A stretch of 8,000 nt of DNA from JAWKHR01 sp041394725. Lineage in GTDB: Bacteria; Acidobacteriota; Vicinamibacteria; Vicinamibacterales; SCN-69-37. Numbering within the stretch: position 1 is the first letter of the stretch; each line of letters starts with the position of its first letter. The stretch lies in the NCBI GenBank assembly GCA_041394725.1, contig JAWKHR010000098.1, positions 1 to 8,000 on the forward strand, read 5' to 3'. The notes under the pieces were generated by a model, which saw nothing but the letters and a program-made list of their open reading frames with translations, ran no database searches and had not been told where the DNA came from. This document shows, one piece after another, positions 6,387 through 8,000 of the stretch. Both the position numbers and the translations under genes were made by a program.

Positions 6387-6407
6387 GGGTGCGCCCGTGA
6401 GGCCGAC
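6369..6407. repeat. Two direct repeats of 16 bp at 23-bp period near the operon promoter
   Basis: CGTCCGTGAGGCCGGC (6369-6384) and CGCCCGTGAGGCCGAC (6392-6407) agree at 14 of 16 positions, with the 11-base core CCGTGAGGCCG exact. The period of 23 bp is close to two helical turns, so both copies face nearly the same side of DNA. One copy overlaps the candidate -35 and spacer of the operon promoter and the other lies just upstream. This is a typical layout for tandem regulator binding sites, although no regulator can be named. Confidence 0.45.
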
Positions 6408-6426
6408 GAGGCTGCGCGGCGTGCGC

Positions 6427-7635
6427 TCAGGATCCGCCCAGATCGCGGCGCCAGAGGATGAGCGCGTCCTCCCGGGGCGCCTGGTAATAGTCACGCCGCG
6501 TGCCCTCCACGCGGAACCCGAGGCCCTCGTAGAGGCGCAGCGCGGCGGTATTCGACCGCCGGACCTCGAGCGTCGCCGACTGGACGCCGGCCGGCATCAC
6601 GTCGGCGAACACGCGCTCGAGCAGCCGCCTGGCGGCGCCTCGACGGCGCCACCCGGCGGCCACCGCCAGGCTGTTGATGTGCAGCTCGTCGAAGACGATC
6701 CAGCAGGCGCAGTAACCGATGAGCGGCCCGGCCGCCGCCCGCATGACGTACAGCCGCGCCACGTCGGTGTGATCGAGCTCCCACTGGATCGCCTCGGCGC
6801 CCCAGGCGTTGGTGAACGTCTCGCGCTGCAGCGCCTCGACGTCCGCCAGATCGCGCGGTCCCGCCGCGAGCGCCACCGTCGCCGCGTCCAGCACGGCCAC
6901 CGCCCCGGCGTCGCCGTCCGTGCCCCGATCGGCCGCGCGGGCCCGGTCGCGCGCGATCTCGGCGTCGGGCCGGCGGACGTAGAGCGGCCGCAACGCGTGC
7001 GGCGCCACGGCGCGATCGGGGTGCGCGGCGGCGAGGTGCGCGGCCGCCGCGGCGAGCGGCACCGTGACCTCGTCGATCCGGATGCCGGGCGCCGCCTGCG
7101 CCACCACCGCTGCGTACCGCCGGGCGCCATCCCCGGCGCACGCGATCGACCGCCCCGCGGCGGCCTCGCGTGCCATCGCCACGACCCGGTCCGGCGGCCC
7201 GACGACGGGCGTGAGCACCGGCGGCGCCACCGAGGACCCGCGCGCGTCGAACGCCGCGCCGAACACCTCGCCGCGCTGCCCGTCGACGAGGACGAGCAGC
7301 ACGTCCCGGTCCGGCGTCCGTCCGGCGCGCCAGCCGTGCGCGACCGCCTCGAAGGTCGTCACCGGCACGACCTGCCGGCCGGTCGCCATCGCCCAGCCCT
7401 GGATCGTCGCGATCCCGACGCGCAGGCCCGTGAACGACCCCGGCCCGATGACCACGGCGAACAAGGCAACGTCGGCGAGCGCCCGCCCGCGGGCGGCCAG
7501 CCCCTCCACGGCCTCGAGCGGCAGGCGTTCGCCATGCGTGCGCGCCTCGGCGCCGCTCCAGGCTTCCGCCACGTCGCCGTCGCGCAGCGCACATCCGCCG
7601 CGGCGGGTGGTCGTATCGAGCGCAAGGACGAGCAT
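6427..7635 (-). CDS. tsaB-rimI: TsaB-RimI fusion: t6A complex subunit TsaB joined to ribosomal-protein alanine N-acetyltransferase
   Basis: A 402-residue cytoplasmic protein with two domains. Residues 1 to about 225 are TsaB: MLVLALDTTT at the N-terminus, HGERLPL at 34-40, and the hallmark GPGSFTGLRVGI at 64-75. TsaB is the non-catalytic ASKHA-fold partner that dimerises with TsaD to place threonylcarbamoyl on A37 of ANN-reading tRNAs. After an Arg/Ala/Asp-rich linker (about 225-248), residues about 249-402 are a RimI-type GNAT: ADVEALQRETFTNAW, the acetyl-CoA loop WRRRGAA (329-335), LEVRRSNTAALRLYEGLGF, and YY..PREDALIL near the end. RimI acetylates the N-terminal Ala of S18 in E. coli. tsaB and rimI are often adjacent, and fusions of t6A genes to rimI are known, so this is not unique. 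I start at ATG 7635; a GTG at 7701 would add 22 unrelated residues and start upstream of the -10. The stop is 113 bp before the DUF465 gene. Confidence 0.94.
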   Translation of the reverse strand: MLVLALDTTTRRGGCALRDGDVAEAWSGAEARTHGERLPLEAVEGLAARGRALADVALFAVVIGPGSFTGLRVGIATIQGWAMATGRQVVPVTTFEAVAHGWRAGRTPDRDVLLVLVDGQRGEVFGAAFDARGSSVAPPVLTPVVGPPDRVVAMAREAAAGRSIACAGDGARRYAAVVAQAAPGIRIDEVTVPLAAAAAHLAAAHPDRAVAPHALRPLYVRRPDAEIARDRARAADRGTDGDAGAVAVLDAATVALAAGPRDLADVEALQRETFTNAWGAEAIQWELDHTDVARLYVMRAAAGPLIGYCACWIVFDELHINSLAVAAGWRRRGAARRLLERVFADVMPAGVQSATLEVRRSNTAALRLYEGLGFRVEGTRRDYYQAPREDALILWRRDLGGS

Positions 7636-7643
7636 GGCCGGAA

Positions 7644-7652
7644 TGTTATACT
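7644..7652 (+). promoter_or_regulatory. Extended -10 promoter element for mutS
   Basis: TGTTATACT reads as TG, one base, then TATACT (7647-7652), five of six of the -10 consensus. The predicted start near 7659 leaves a leader of about 53 bases before the GTG at 7712. At a 17-bp spacer the -35 position reads AAGGAC, a poor match. The motif is identical to the one driving the membrane-protein gene at the left end. Confidence 0.55.
7645..7650 (-). promoter_or_regulatory. -10 element (TATAAC) for tsaB-rimI, near-leaderless mRNA
   Basis: On the minus strand TATAAC (7650-7645) lies nine bases before the tsaB ATG at 7635. Standard geometry puts the transcript start at about 7638, leaving a leader of roughly three bases with no room for a Shine-Dalgarno. 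The arrangement repeats the one in front of the histidine kinase. Confidence 0.5.
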
Positions 7653-7711
7653 CCGGCGACGCCGGCATCCGGTACCGCCCGCCGGCGGCCACCACCGTCA
7701 AGTTCCCTTCC

Positions 7712-8000
7712 GTGACTGGTTCTTCCCCCTCGCCCGGCGCGCTCGATCAGGCGACTCCCGCGATGCGCCAGTACCTGGACGCCAAGCGGCAGCATCGCGA
7801 CGCCATCGTGTTCTTCCGGATGGGCGACTTCTACGAGATGTTCTATGAGGACGCCCTGACGGCGTCGCGCGTCCTGGAACTGACGCTCACCTCCCGGGCG
7901 AAGGACAGCAGCGGGGCGTCCATCCCGATGTGCGGCGTGCCGCACCACGCGATGGACACCTACCTCGCCCGACTCGTCCGCCAGGGCTACCGCGTCGCCA
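7712..8000 (+). CDS. mutS: DNA mismatch repair ATPase MutS, N-terminal part, cut by window edge
   Basis: The first 96 codons of MutS run off the right edge in frame. MutS binds mismatches and small loops as a clamp-like dimer and recruits MutL. The N-terminal mismatch-recognition domain is clear: TPAMRQYLDAK at 15-25, then FFRMGDFYEMFYEDA at 34-48. This contains the Phe-X-Glu mismatch-reading motif as Phe40-Tyr41-Glu42. IPMCGVPHHAMDTYLARLV follows, then QGYRVA at the edge. I choose GTG 7712 because it keeps the TP...QYL motif that normally lies about 10-20 residues into MutS; ATG 7763 (codon 18) would remove TPA and is less likely. No Shine-Dalgarno is visible before the GTG. The frame stays open upstream, but no better start is seen. 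The gene is divergent from tsaB-rimI. ATPase and clamp domains lie outside the window. Confidence 0.95.
   Translation, partial: MTGSSPSPGALDQATPAMRQYLDAKRQHRDAIVFFRMGDFYEMFYEDALTASRVLELTLTSRAKDSSGASIPMCGVPHHAMDTYLARLVRQGYRVA

Larger units (their letters stand above)
7637..7657. repeat. Dyad of 6-bp arms centred on the tsaB/mutS -10 elements
   Basis: GCCGGA (7637-7642) and TCCGGC (7652-7657) are exact reverse complements around a 9-base centre, ATGTTATAC. The dyad axis at 7647 falls inside the two overlapping -10 hexamers, so a dimeric regulator or the polymerase itself would see near-equal half-sites for tsaB-rimI and mutS. Chance formation in GC-rich DNA is possible. Confidence 0.4.

Noticed and set aside
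6314..6426. Intrinsic terminator after tsaB-rimI
   Set aside because: Only a 4-bp GCGC/GCGC stem is visible just after the stop and no T-tract follows, so a terminator cannot be supported.
7636..7701. Upstream start for TsaB at 7701
   Set aside because: The 22 extra residues precede the family's normal N-terminus (MLVLALDTTT), and the start would lie upstream of the TATAAC element.
6397..7848. 483-codon plus-strand open frame across tsaB-rimI and the mutS start
   Set aside because: It is antisense to TsaB-RimI and out of frame with MutS; the composition is Arg/His/Pro-rich without motifs.
1..8000. tRNA or rRNA genes, CRISPR arrays, insertion sequences, integrase sites, riboswitches
   Set aside because: No cloverleaf with a conserved T-arm, no spaced repeat array, no transposase-like frame and no terminal inverted repeats were seen. 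Base composition is even along the window, giving no sign of recent transfer.

Overview
This 8 kb window is dense, very GC-rich (roughly 70%) bacterial chromosome with six complete or near-complete housekeeping and signalling genes, a truncated gene at each edge, and almost no spare sequence. Gene content, extreme GC and the style of the proteins (a very large NtrY-like sensor kinase, a TsaB-RimI fusion, a DUF465 protein beside short-type Psd and PssA) suggest a high-GC acidobacterium, possibly of the Vicinamibacteria. That assignment is inference from gene style; no rRNA is present to confirm it.

Layout, left to right. (1) 1-667, minus strand: the N-terminal 222 residues of an unrecognised multi-pass membrane protein that runs off the left edge. 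(2) 668-710: a 43-bp divergent promoter region. (3) 711-4610, plus: an orphan 1299-residue sensor histidine kinase with about twelve membrane helices, three extracytoplasmic regions, a HAMP domain and an intact NtrY-type kinase core. (4) 4567-6313, minus: a likely operon DUF465 - psd - pssA, whose last gene meets the kinase tail to tail with a 44-bp overlap. (5) 6314-6426: the operon's likely promoter and a 16-bp direct repeat. (6) 6427-7635, minus: a TsaB-RimI fusion gene. (7) 7636-7711: a second divergent promoter region. (8) 7712-8000, plus: the first 96 codons of mutS.

How the genes work together. PssA and Psd catalyse consecutive steps (CDP-diacylglycerol + serine to phosphatidylserine, then decarboxylation to phosphatidylethanolamine), and their genes share one base at a TGATG junction. 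TsaB-RimI serves translation (tRNA t6A37 modification plus ribosomal protein acetylation) and MutS serves mismatch repair. The kinase has no response regulator next to it here, so its partner is unknown.

Nothing mobile, no CRISPR array, no RNA gene and no clear new multi-gene system is visible. The most interesting non-coding signal is that both divergent junctions carry the same 11-mer, ATGTTATACTC. In each case it reads as an extended -10 element in one direction and as TATAAC in the other. The TATAAC side places its gene's ATG only 7-9 bases downstream, which predicts leaderless or near-leaderless mRNAs for the kinase and for tsaB-rimI.
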